Source of the DNA: Oscillospiraceae bacterium NTUH-002-81
GTDB taxonomy: Bacteria; Bacillota; Clostridia; Lachnospirales; Lachnospiraceae
NCBI GenBank assembly: GCA_032620915.1
Contig: CP136052.1
Location: 1,464,501 to 1,528,500 of the forward strand
Direction: 5' to 3'
Length of the DNA stretch: 64,000 bases
This document shows, one piece after another, positions 43,226 through 52,565 of the stretch. The notes beneath the pieces are model-generated. The model was not told the DNA's origin. It did not search any database and was given only the letters and a program-made list of their open reading frames with translations. The translations under genes were made by a program, and so were the position numbers. How positions within the stretch are numbered: the first letter of the stretch is position 1; every line of letters begins with the position of its first letter.

Positions 43226-46116
43226 CACAGGTAATCGCCGGAACATATGAGATTATCGGCAAGATTGGTTCTGGAGGCGGCGGTGATGTTTATCTGGCAC
43301 ATCATCTTCGCCTGAATAAGAAGGTGGTCTTGAAAGCCGATAAGAGAAAAATATCCACACCGCCGGAACTTTTGCGGGTAGAGGTAGATGTGCTGAAGCA
43401 TCTGAGCCACACGTATATTCCACAAGTGTATGATTTCTTCACGGAAAACGACACTGTCTATACGGCGATGGATTATATCGAGGGAGAGAGTTTTGATAAA
43501 GCTTTAAAGGAAGGGAAGACTTTCACGCAGGCGCAGGTGATCCGATGGGGGAGACAGCTGCTGGAGGCTCTTTCCTATTTGCACAGGCCGATTCACGGGG
43601 ATCCGCCCCACGGTTACACCCACAGTGATATCAAACCGGCAAACCTGATGCTGACACCGCAGGGGGATATCCGGCTGATTGATTTCAATATTTCTCTTGC
43701 ACTTGGCGAAGAGACGATCATCGGGCGAAGCGAAGGCTATGCATCGCCGGAGCACTATGGTCTGGATTTTTCCAACGATGAAGCGTATTCGGGAAAAGGA
43801 AGCACTGCGACTGCCCGTTCTGACAGGAATCGAGGCACTTCGGCGCTTCGAAGAGCAGTTTCCACCGTTTCCGGCAGAAGCTCTTCCGGGGCGTACCGTG
43901 GAACAACAGGTTCCCATTATCAGCTGATCCGGCCGGATGTGCGTTCGGACATTTACAGTACAGGGGCGACCCTTTATCACCTGCTCAGTGGAAGACGCCC
44001 TGCTTCCCATGCGAAAAAGGTGATCCCGCTGTCTGAAAAAGAATTCAGCCCGCAGCTGGTGCACATCATCAGTAAAGCGATGGAGCCCAATCCCAACCTG
44101 CGCTACCAGACGGCGGATGAGATGCTGGAAGCCTTTAATCGGATCCGGGAAGATGATATCCGGGCAGTACATATGCGACTTCAGAACCGGATCGTCTATG
44201 CATTGCTGACAACATGCTGTGTTCTGGGAGCAGGGGTTTCCTTCCTGGGACTGAAAAAGATGGAGACGATAGAGAGCTGGAAAAAGCTGTCCGAGTATTC
44301 CAGAACTGCATTGCAGGAAGGCGATTCGATAATAGCTCTACAGGATGCGCTGGATGCATTGCCCCAGGATTCCTCTGTTTTGCACCCGGGATATATCGCG
44401 GAAGCGCAGAAGGCTTTGACGGACGCACTGGGGATTTATGATCTGTCGGACGGGTATCGCCCGCAGGGAACATTGGAGTTGCCCTCGGCTCCTTTTTTCA
44501 TGGAGATATCGCCGGATGGCAGAACAGCAGCGTTTGTCTGTGCCGTCGGTGTGCAGGTGTATAATCTTGCTTCCAGGTCTTTGCTGGAGGAGCTGCCTGC
44601 TGCGGATTCAGCACTGGCAGAGGTTGCTTATCTGGATACGGATACTCTCATATATGCGGGGCAGCAGGGACTGACCCGGTATGGCATTTCAGAGGAAAAG
44701 ACAGTATGGACAGGACAGAAGGCCACAGCAATCGGCATTTCACAGGATGGAAAAACCGTTGCTTCTATATATAAGGATGACACGCAGGTCAATATCACGG
44801 ATGCGGACAGCGGGAAAGTCCGGGCGGTGATCAATCTGCAGGGCAGACATCCATCGGTGACAGCCAATGATGTGTTTGCAAATCCCAACGACAATCTGCT
44901 GGCGCTGAACCAGGACGGCACTTTAGCTGCCGTCAGTATGTCAGACGGTTCGCTGGAAATCTTTGATCTCAGAAATGGAGAGAAAGATGTCGTTATTTAT
45001 GAGTCTGGCTCTGGTTACACCCATTTTGAGGGTGGTTTTTACGATCATTACTTTGCATGCGCAGCGTCCAACACAGACAGCTCTGTGTTTCTGGTGGTGG
45101 ACATGAACACCCTGCGGCAGACAGGCGGCTTTGCTTCCGACAGCCGTTTCAGTGTGCAGACCGATGCCAGCGGTATCTATGTGCAGACAGACAATCTGCT
45201 GGTGCAGATCGATCCGGCCACAGGAGAGCAGCGACCTCTTGTGACGACAACAGAGAATATCCTTGCCTATGCCACAGGCGGGGAGCATACGCTGATCGCT
45301 TCCCAAGACCGGTTGTCTTTCTATGATAAAAATGCACTGGAGATCGATGCCTGTGCGCAGACGGAAGAGGCCGATTTTGTGGGGCTGTCCAATGGTACGG
45401 CGGTGATTGGCAGCAGGAGCACGCCGACCATTCGCCTGATGGCCTATGAAAATCATCAGGAGGCGGAGATTTTTTCCTATGATCCGTCTTATCAGCACAG
45501 CGAGGCAAGGGTCAGCGCAGACGGAGAGAGGATCATGCTTTTCTCCTGGAAAAATTTTCGGATTTATGACAGAAACGGCAATCTGATCCATGAGGCAGAC
45601 ATCCCGGACGCAGATCAGATTTTCGATCAGCAGTTTCGAAGACAGGGAGAGGATTCCTGGCTGGAAGTGATTTATAACGACGGCAGGTCGCTGTTATACC
45701 GGGTGTCGGACGGCACGCTGGAAAAAGAGACCAGAAGCACAGCGCCGGATCGCAGTCTGTATGAAGAGTTCACGGTCAATGGCCTGAAAATCACTTCGCC
45801 GTTGCACGGTGCACCGACGGCCTATGATGCCAAAACCGGCAAACGGGTGGGTGTCCTTTCCGAGGAAGATTATCTTACCTATGTGACGTCGGTGGGAGAA
45901 AACTTTGTGGCACAGTTTACGACGGCAGACGGATATTTTTATGGCCAGCTGCTGAATGCGGACTGCGAGGTGCTGGCGGAATTTCCGTATCTGTGTGATG
46001 TGATCAATAATGTGTTGATTTTCGATTATCCGACGGGTGATTTGCGACAATCACGCATTTATGATACAGAGCAGCTGATCTCGGCTGCCCATACTGTTCT
46101 TGGAAAGGAACAATAA
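43222..46116 (+). CDS. membrane Ser/Thr kinase with extracytoplasmic beta-propeller-like domain
   Basis: 964 residues. The Hanks-type kinase domain spans about 1-310: glycine loop GKIGSGGGGDVY, K38 (VVLK), catalytic loop HSDIKPANLM (D136), and metal loop DFN (154-156) instead of DFG, then YASPEHYG. A ~55-residue Ser/Arg-rich insertion (GKGSTATARSDRNRGTSALR) lies in the activation region. One membrane helix at about 323-343 is followed by a ~570-residue outer region of WD/PQQ-like repeats (ISPDGRTAAFVC, GISQDGKTVASI, LNQDGTLAAVSMSDGSLEIF). It probably senses an outside signal and phosphorylates the FHA and other proteins of this locus. Partners are inferred from context. Confidence 0.88.
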   Translation: MTQVIAGTYEIIGKIGSGGGGDVYLAHHLRLNKKVVLKADKRKISTPPELLRVEVDVLKHLSHTYIPQVYDFFTENDTVYTAMDYIEGESFDKALKEGKTFTQAQVIRWGRQLLEALSYLHRPIHGDPPHGYTHSDIKPANLMLTPQGDIRLIDFNISLALGEETIIGRSEGYASPEHYGLDFSNDEAYSGKGSTATARSDRNRGTSALRRAVSTVSGRSSSGAYRGTTGSHYQLIRPDVRSDIYSTGATLYHLLSGRRPASHAKKVIPLSEKEFSPQLVHIISKAMEPNPNLRYQTADEMLEAFNRIREDDIRAVHMRLQNRIVYALLTTCCVLGAGVSFLGLKKMETIESWKKLSEYSRTALQEGDSIIALQDALDALPQDSSVLHPGYIAEAQKALTDALGIYDLSDGYRPQGTLELPSAPFFMEISPDGRTAAFVCAVGVQVYNLASRSLLEELPAADSALAEVAYLDTDTLIYAGQQGLTRYGISEEKTVWTGQKATAIGISQDGKTVASIYKDDTQVNITDADSGKVRAVINLQGRHPSVTANDVFANPNDNLLALNQDGTLAAVSMSDGSLEIFDLRNGEKDVVIYESGSGYTHFEGGFYDHYFACAASNTDSSVFLVVDMNTLRQTGGFASDSRFSVQTDASGIYVQTDNLLVQIDPATGEQRPLVTTTENILAYATGGEHTLIASQDRLSFYDKNALEIDACAQTEEADFVGLSNGTAVIGSRSTPTIRLMAYENHQEAEIFSYDPSYQHSEARVSADGERIMLFSWKNFRIYDRNGNLIHEADIPDADQIFDQQFRRQGEDSWLEVIYNDGRSLLYRVSDGTLEKETRSTAPDRSLYEEFTVNGLKITSPLHGAPTAYDAKTGKRVGVLSEEDYLTYVTSVGENFVAQFTTADGYFYGQLLNADCEVLAEFPYLCDVINNVLIFDYPTGDLRQSRIYDTEQLISAAHTVLGKEQ

Positions 46117-46148
46117 AAACTATTACTTTATGACAGGAGGACGAGAAA

Positions 46149-49100
46149 GTGAGATTCATGAAGAAGGTAGTGGCATTCACCATGGCTGTGATGCTGCTCA
46201 TTCCGTCTGTGGCAGTCAATGCAGAAGAACCTCAGGTTCTTGGTGTGCAGGCTGCAGAACAGCTAGGCCAGGAGCCGACGGCTGCCGATACGAATACTGG
46301 CACAGATGAGAAAAAAGACAATGAGACACCTGCTGTCGGTGATACCGCGGATGAAAATGCGGCACAGCCGGAGGAAAAGCAGGGAAATGCTTCTGAAGAG
46401 GGAAAAGATGCGCCGGAAGCAGAAGCACAGGAAGAAGAGAAGCTTCCTGAGGAAGAGCAAGTGCAGAAAGAGGAAGAAGCGCTTCCTAAAAACGGAGCTT
46501 CCGAGGAAGGAAAGCCGCAGGATATTGAGAATGTTCAGTTCAACACAGGGGATTATGTGTGGACGATTGTAAATGAGGACGATTTCAACACCTACGAGTA
46601 CGGCGACGGATATTTCGAGGAAGATGGCAGCTATACCATCAATATCCCTGAGCTGAATCCGTTCTTCCCCTATGAGGTACAGTTCACCAGCAACGGAAAG
46701 ACGGAAAACAAGTGGTTCCAGTCCCCGGACGACACCGTGGAAGTGGGCGGACATATTTTCAAGGTAGCTGCAAACTTTGACGGAACCGGCATCACACAGA
46801 TGAGCATGGAAGTGGCCGGGGATACCGTTGTGGTATATCCGGAGGAGAAAACCTTCACCAATGATGGAGACGGGGTACAGGAGATGTCACTGATTCCGTT
46901 GGAAAAGAGAAATCTGCGTGTTGACCTGCAGGGGTATACACCCGTTGAGTTGACGAAGGTTAAGGTAAAGACGATTGTAGAAAGCCTGAATTTGTCAGAT
47001 GATGTAAAAATTGCCTGGAAAAATGAGCGGTACAATGAATATAGTCTGAAAAATCTTGAAGATGAAGTGGATTTAAGCTACAGCGCATTGAGTGGTGGAA
47101 AAATCTGGGAGATGATTGTTGGTGACGGTGACCAGTTAAACAGCAATAATGTTCGGTACAAGCTGAATGTTTTGGCAACAAACAGTTCTCAATGGTTAGG
47201 CGCAACAGTCTATGTGGAAGATGCGAATCATGTTAGAAAAGAAAAAAGTATACATCAGATTACGAGCAGTGGAAGTTTTGCATCTTATTGGTCTTCAAGC
47301 AAGGGAAATGAACAATATACAGAAAATTATTTGAGAATCAATCTTGATGAAGATTGCGCTGGGGAAGATACATTTTTTAACATTACTTTAAGCAAGGACG
47401 CTTATAGTAAAACTCAAATTGATCATGTAAGTATATTAGAAGGAAATTTTACTACTCAAAACGAAGAATTTATAAAAAATTATGGTAAAGATGATGATAT
47501 CACATCTCAAATCATGGGTGTAGATATGTCTCAAAGTATGGCCGGATATAAAAAGAATAACAGCAGTTATTTTACGATAGTTGCTTATGATGGAACCGGA
47601 AAGATCATAGGAATTTTACCGGTAGAGTTCTATATAAGTGGGCCTAATATTAAACAGAGGTTTCTCGTGCGGGGATATTTACCAGACTCATCTTTAGATG
47701 CTTCGTATGTTGCAGGTGGAAACTGGTATGGAGAAACGAGAATGTGGATTTCACTTGATCGTGAATATCCACTTGATACAAAACTTGCAATGGTCATGCA
47801 GAGTGATTATTTCGATGCGATTGCTGTCTATGTTGGAAGATATAGTAGTATAGAGGAAGCAAAGCAGGCAGGAGCAGAAGAAATTAAAGATAGAATTTGG
47901 GGAAAATGGAAGGATAATATAGGGGGCTATTTGGCGGATTATAGTAAAGGCGTATGGCTTACTGTATTCAGCAAAAGTGATAAAGATCCCAATCGTATAA
48001 TAGGAACTAGCATTGTATTGCAGACAAGACATCCGAATCAATATAGTGATACTGAGATTGCATTTACAGGATTGAAAAATGCTGATGGACAGGATATTCC
48101 TTCTTACGTTATAAACAAATCGGACGATTCTTATGGAGAAAATAATTATGTTACGATTTTAGTGGCCGAGGATACAGATCTGAGCAAACAATATGCTCCT
48201 GTTTTTTATGAGGGCAGTTATGCAAGCGTGTATACAGGCGGTGGAACTTCAAAAGAAGAAAGTGGAAAAACATTGCATTCCTTTGCCAATGGTCCAGTTC
48301 AGTATACGGTATATGCAGAGGATGAACAGCATTCAAAAAATTATTGGGTACAGGTAAAGAAAGCTGACAGTTCACTGGGACAGCTGTACATCAGCAGTCT
48401 TGCAGACAAGGATGCCAATACCCATGTGGAAAATGGCGTTACTTATTCCACGAGAGAAGTAATGCTGGATAGCTATCATGATCATTACCATGATATTTGC
48501 CTGGCAAATATTGGAAAGGAAGCATTTCCAAATCTGTCCGTAGAGTTGACATCGGATGTTGTGGAATTGGATGATTACTGGACTTTAACGGGCAATCAGC
48601 CGTTGGCCGGTATGCTGACAGTGGAAACTCCTTCCTGGAGTTCAGGAAAAGAAGGAGAATTGCCGAACCTGGCAAAGCTTCGTCTGAAAGCAAAAAACGG
48701 CGTCAAAGATGGTACAGATGTGTCTGGCACGTTGACGATTAAATCTGGCAACAAAGTATTGATGGTACTTACTTTAACTGGCGTGGTGGGTGATCCCTGT
48801 ATTACGACAGAGAGCATTCCAGATGCAGTAAAGTATGTCCCCTATGGAACGCCGATCCAGAACAGCAATAAGTACAGTTGGATTCAGGTTACCTACAAAG
48901 TAGACGCGGGTGAATTGCCAGAAGGCATGGTATTAAAAGAAAACGGTGAACTGTATGGCACACCGCAAAATGCAGGAACATACAATTTTACAGTAAGAGC
49001 AAGTTTTACAAGTACGAAAGAGAATTATTCTTTTTGGGATAGTACAGTTCCCTTCACCTTAACCGTCAAGGACAACACAAACGACAACGTATACAACGAG

Positions 49101-49982
49101 TCTGATATCGCAGACGGTTACATCCTGGAGACTTCCATCGGTAATGAGACCTCCGCGGGAAGTCACGACTTCTATCTGCCGGAGATTACGGATTCTCTGT
49201 TTGTATCCAAGGGTATTTATCCGAATTTCGTGGATCTGTGGTTAAATGGTGAGAAGCTGGTGAGAGGCGTGGATTATGATGCTGCTTCCGGCAGTACGAG
49301 AATCACCATCAGCGCCCAGACACTGCAGAACAAGGCATTGAAGACCGGCGTGAATACCATCGCAGCAGAGTTCCGTGACGGCGGTGCTGCTAACTTTGCG
49401 AAAGACAATGACCCGAAGAATGCACTGAAGAGAACAGCCCAGAATTTCCGTCTGGACAAGACAGATGCAGACGGCGGAAACGGAGGCGGCGGACATTCCC
49501 ATGGCTCTTCGGATGACGGGGATGATGCAGGAAGCGGCGCAGGCAAGGGCGTTACCATCAGCGGTTATCTGGTAGATGGCAGTGGCAATCCGATCTCCGG
49601 CATGACTGTGGAGCTGCATTCCACACCGAGAACGACTGTGACCGCACAGAACGGTTTCTTCCAGTTCACCAACGTGGAGTTCGGACAGCATGAGCTGTTT
49701 GCCAAGGATAGTGATGGAAATATTCTTGCTTCAAAGAAATTTGAGCTTCGCAGCGGAAAGACAGTCGGTTTCTCCGGAAATGTTCTGTCTGCACCGGCGG
49801 GCTCTGCTGTGGTGATGACTGTAAAGGTTGCAAATGGCAATATGACATTTTCCAATGTCCGCCGGGGAAACCCGCAGACAGGGGATCATGCGAATACAGC
49901 AATGTGGCTGCTTCTGATGGCAGGCTCCTGTGCCGTTCTGGCAGGGCTTGCAGCTTACCGGAAGAGACGCAGTGCGAGATAA
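46149..49982 (+). CDS. large surface protein with NPQTG sorting signal
   Basis: 1277 residues. A signal peptide (KKVVAFTMAVMLLIPSVAVNA) is followed by a long E/A/K-rich stalk (to ~120). The body is of unknown fold, then an Ig-like putative domain (near residues 890-975, with LPEGMVLKENGELYGTP). A carboxypeptidase-regulatory-like beta domain follows (ISGYLVDGSGNPISGMTVEL). The end is NPQTG (1241-1245), a membrane helix and RKRRSAR, a sortase signal of the sortase-B-like NPQT type. It should be covalently displayed on the wall. Bases about 46,960-48,360 are clearly more AT-rich than the flanks. The GTG start at 46149 has AGGAGG eight bases upstream. No sortase gene is in the window. Confidence 0.86.
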   Translation: MRFMKKVVAFTMAVMLLIPSVAVNAEEPQVLGVQAAEQLGQEPTAADTNTGTDEKKDNETPAVGDTADENAAQPEEKQGNASEEGKDAPEAEAQEEEKLPEEEQVQKEEEALPKNGASEEGKPQDIENVQFNTGDYVWTIVNEDDFNTYEYGDGYFEEDGSYTINIPELNPFFPYEVQFTSNGKTENKWFQSPDDTVEVGGHIFKVAANFDGTGITQMSMEVAGDTVVVYPEEKTFTNDGDGVQEMSLIPLEKRNLRVDLQGYTPVELTKVKVKTIVESLNLSDDVKIAWKNERYNEYSLKNLEDEVDLSYSALSGGKIWEMIVGDGDQLNSNNVRYKLNVLATNSSQWLGATVYVEDANHVRKEKSIHQITSSGSFASYWSSSKGNEQYTENYLRINLDEDCAGEDTFFNITLSKDAYSKTQIDHVSILEGNFTTQNEEFIKNYGKDDDITSQIMGVDMSQSMAGYKKNNSSYFTIVAYDGTGKIIGILPVEFYISGPNIKQRFLVRGYLPDSSLDASYVAGGNWYGETRMWISLDREYPLDTKLAMVMQSDYFDAIAVYVGRYSSIEEAKQAGAEEIKDRIWGKWKDNIGGYLADYSKGVWLTVFSKSDKDPNRIIGTSIVLQTRHPNQYSDTEIAFTGLKNADGQDIPSYVINKSDDSYGENNYVTILVAEDTDLSKQYAPVFYEGSYASVYTGGGTSKEESGKTLHSFANGPVQYTVYAEDEQHSKNYWVQVKKADSSLGQLYISSLADKDANTHVENGVTYSTREVMLDSYHDHYHDICLANIGKEAFPNLSVELTSDVVELDDYWTLTGNQPLAGMLTVETPSWSSGKEGELPNLAKLRLKAKNGVKDGTDVSGTLTIKSGNKVLMVLTLTGVVGDPCITTESIPDAVKYVPYGTPIQNSNKYSWIQVTYKVDAGELPEGMVLKENGELYGTPQNAGTYNFTVRASFTSTKENYSFWDSTVPFTLTVKDNTNDNVYNESDIADGYILETSIGNETSAGSHDFYLPEITDSLFVSKGIYPNFVDLWLNGEKLVRGVDYDAASGSTRITISAQTLQNKALKTGVNTIAAEFRDGGAANFAKDNDPKNALKRTAQNFRLDKTDADGGNGGGGHSHGSSDDGDDAGSGAGKGVTISGYLVDGSGNPISGMTVELHSTPRTTVTAQNGFFQFTNVEFGQHELFAKDSDGNILASKKFELRSGKTVGFSGNVLSAPAGSAVVMTVKVANGNMTFSNVRRGNPQTGDHANTAMWLLLMAGSCAVLAGLAAYRKRRSAR

Positions 49983-50004
49983 AAGACAGACAGGAGGAGC
50001 AGAA

Positions 50005-51711
50005 ATGAAAATCAGAAAGAAAATTGCCGGACTGATGGCAATGATGCTCCTGGCTGTGGCGACCGTGATGCCTGTACAGGCATCACAGGTCAGCACGGCC
50101 GGAAGTGAAGCAGTCAATGATGCCAGAAATGGCGTTCTGCAGGTAAACCTGGCGTATGTGGATCAGAATTCCCAGAGCCATGTGCTGCAGGGAGGAACCG
50201 GTTTTCTGATCGGAGACGAGACCGGCGCCGAGTACATGATCACCAATGCCCATGTGGTAAACCTGCGGGATGATGTGCGTTCCGCTGCCGGAGAGGCATT
50301 TGGGGTTGATTTCAGCAATGCCAATAATGTGAACTTACAGATTCAGGTCGTGGTAAAGCGTGATGTGTTTATCAATGCTTCTATCGTGAACCAGAGTGAG
50401 GATATGGATTTTGCCATCCTGAAGCTGGAACAGACAATTTATGACCGTTCCCCGCTGAGCATTGATGACAACGACGCAGATCTGGTGGAGACCATGCCGG
50501 TATATGCACTGGGCTTCCCGTCCGCTATTGAACTGGTGGAGGATACGCCGTTTTATGTGAGCTCTGATGTCAACATCATCAACGGTATTGTTTCTACCAA
50601 GACAAGTATTGACGGTATCAAATACATCCGCCACAGTGCAACGATGACGGAAGGCAATTCCGGCGGCCCGCTGCTGAACAGTGACGGTGCGGTTGTGGGT
50701 GTGAATACCCTTGGTGTGGATGACACTTACTTTTATTCTTTACAGATTTCTGAGGTGACTGCAATCCTGAATGCTCTGGGCATCAATTATACTTCCGCAG
50801 AAGAGGGCAGTGCCCCGGCAGAACAGCCTGCCGCAGAAGCTACACCGGGTGCAGCAGAGACAGTATTGCCGGAACCCGCGCAGACAGAACAGCTTGACAA
50901 GACCGCATTATCCTCTCTTATTTCTGAGGTGGGGGCAATGGATTTGAGCAAGTATGACAAGACTTCTTCCGATGCACTGAACAGCGCACTGGCAGATGGA
51001 CAGCTGGCGCTGAACAATGCGTCCGCCTCCCAGGAGGATATTGATGCGGCTGTGGCTGCCATCAATACGGCGAAGGATGGACTGGTAGAGAAGAGTGGCA
51101 TATCCATGCCGCTGATCCTTGCAATTGCTGCAGTGATCGTGATCATTGTGATCGTTGTGATCGTAGCTTCTTCCAAAAAGAAGGGCAAAACCGCAGCCAG
51201 AGAGTCTGCACCGGCTATGAGCGGCAATCCGGGATATGCTGCCGGTCAGCCGTCCAGAAGTACCGCGCCCATGTCTCATTCGGCAAGCCAGCCGTTGTCT
51301 CACAGCGCATCCGGCATGGCCGGAAGCGGGCAGACTAGTGTCCTGAATGAGGGAAGCGGAGAAACCTCTATTCTCGGAAGCGGGGAGACGAGCATTCTCG
51401 GCGCAGAGGCACCGGCAGTTGCGGCAACTCTTGTTCGCACAAAGAATGGTGAGCAGATTCAGATCAGAAAACAGATCTTCAAAGTGGGAAAGGAGCGCGT
51501 GAAGGTGGATTACTGTATTTCAGACAATAACACCATCAGCAGAACCCATGCGCAGATTACCTATAAGAACGGCGAGTACTATATCACCGATCTGAAATCG
51601 ACGAACTATACATATGTCAACGGCAATAAGGTTGCCGCAGATCAGGAAATGAAACTGAGAAATGGTGACAAGATCAAGCTGTCTGATGAAGAATTTGAAT
51701 TCAGATGCTGA
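50005..51711 (+). CDS. membrane trypsin-like serine protease with cytoplasmic FHA domain
   Basis: 568 residues. The order is signal peptide (ending VQASQ), trypsin-like protease (H83 in TNAHVV, D135 in MDFAIL, S219 in EGNSGGP), a FIVAR-like helical spacer (~300-365), one membrane helix (~366-389), a low-complexity cytoplasmic linker and an FHA domain (~475-565, with FKVGKE, SRTHAQI and NGNKV). The linker has three TS[VI]L units (QTSVL, ETSIL, ETSIL at about 445-466). They fit the FHA preference for phospho-Thr with Leu/Ile at +3 and resemble the ETTSVF switch of GarA/OdhI. It probably couples phosphorylation inside to proteolysis outside. AGGAGGAG lies five bases before the ATG. Confidence 0.9.
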   Translation: MKIRKKIAGLMAMMLLAVATVMPVQASQVSTAGSEAVNDARNGVLQVNLAYVDQNSQSHVLQGGTGFLIGDETGAEYMITNAHVVNLRDDVRSAAGEAFGVDFSNANNVNLQIQVVVKRDVFINASIVNQSEDMDFAILKLEQTIYDRSPLSIDDNDADLVETMPVYALGFPSAIELVEDTPFYVSSDVNIINGIVSTKTSIDGIKYIRHSATMTEGNSGGPLLNSDGAVVGVNTLGVDDTYFYSLQISEVTAILNALGINYTSAEEGSAPAEQPAAEATPGAAETVLPEPAQTEQLDKTALSSLISEVGAMDLSKYDKTSSDALNSALADGQLALNNASASQEDIDAAVAAINTAKDGLVEKSGISMPLILAIAAVIVIIVIVVIVASSKKKGKTAARESAPAMSGNPGYAAGQPSRSTAPMSHSASQPLSHSASGMAGSGQTSVLNEGSGETSILGSGETSILGAEAPAVAATLVRTKNGEQIQIRKQIFKVGKERVKVDYCISDNNTISRTHAQITYKNGEYYITDLKSTNYTYVNGNKVAADQEMKLRNGDKIKLSDEEFEFRC

Positions 51712-51728
51712 TAAAAAAGTGTGAGGGG

Positions 51729-51756
51729 AAGCGGCATGAAAATGCCGCTTCTCTGA
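51729..51756 (+). terminator. short hairpin between the protease-FHA and PP2C genes
   Basis: AAGCGGCAT pairs with ATGCCGCTT around a four-base loop. TCTC follows, not a clean T run, so it may only attenuate. Confidence 0.5.
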
Positions 51757-51787
51757 AATTCTCAAAAATTTGCGGGGGAAAGATTTC

Positions 51788-52555
51788 ATGAATTTTTTGA
51801 CAGCGGCACATACCGATGTGGGAATCCGAAAGAAAACCAACCAGGATTCGCTCATGGTACGGGTGGCGGATACGGAATACGGGCAGGTGTGCATGGCAGT
51901 GATGTGTGACGGCATGGGCGGCCTGTCTAAGGGAGAACTGGCCAGTGCAACGCTGATCCGCCTGTTTTCCAGCTGGTTTGATCAGGAATTTCCGGAAATC
52001 CTGTACAGGGGGATTTCACCGGAATATCTGAGAAGAAACTGGGAGCAGCTGCTGTATGAGACCAATTACCGACTGGGTTCTTACAGCAATCAGCATCAGG
52101 TAGTTATGGGTACGACGGTGGCGGCGCTGCTGATCTGTGCCAATATGTATTATATCATCAATGTGGGAGATTCCAGAGTATACGAAATCACAGACCGGGT
52201 CTGCTGTCTGACCAAGGATCAGACGGTGGTACAGCGGGAAATTGACCTGGGGAACCTGACACCGGAGCAGGCCGAGCGGGATCCCAGAAGGAACGTGCTG
52301 CTGCAGTGTATCGGTGCGTCCAGTGTGATCGACCCGGAGTTTGTATTTGGTGAAGTGAGAAGGAACAGTCATTTTCTTCTGTGCAGTGACGGTTTTCGGC
52401 ATGTGATCAGCAATGAGGAGATTGGTCAGGCGCTGGGGCCGACGGCGGTCGTTTCCGAACAGCAGATGGAAGAAAATTTGAAATATATGGTTGAGTTGGA
52501 CAAGTATCGCCGGGAAGAGGATAACATTTCGGGCATCCTCATCCGGGTGCTGTAG
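51788..52555 (+). CDS. PP2C-family protein phosphatase
   Basis: A 255-residue cytosolic PPM/PP2C phosphatase. The metal-binding aspartates are in the expected motifs: TDVGIRKKTNQDS, VMCDGMGGLSKGE, YIINVGDSRVYEI, KDQTVVQREI, LLCSDGF and EEDNISGIL. It should reverse the phosphorylation made by the neighbouring kinases. GGGGGAAAG lies about eight bases before ATG 51788. It is followed by a kinase gene whose ribosome site overlaps its stop. Confidence 0.93.
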   Translation: MNFLTAAHTDVGIRKKTNQDSLMVRVADTEYGQVCMAVMCDGMGGLSKGELASATLIRLFSSWFDQEFPEILYRGISPEYLRRNWEQLLYETNYRLGSYSNQHQVVMGTTVAALLICANMYYIINVGDSRVYEITDRVCCLTKDQTVVQREIDLGNLTPEQAERDPRRNVLLQCIGASSVIDPEFVFGEVRRNSHFLLCSDGFRHVISNEEIGQALGPTAVVSEQQMEENLKYMVELDKYRREEDNISGILIRVL

Positions 52556-52565
52556 GAGGAACTCT

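Noticed and set aside
46263..46754. 163-codon minus-strand frame opposite the surface protein stalk
   Set aside because: It is a shadow of the E/K/A-rich coding stretch on the plus strand and yields an L/F-rich peptide without a start site.
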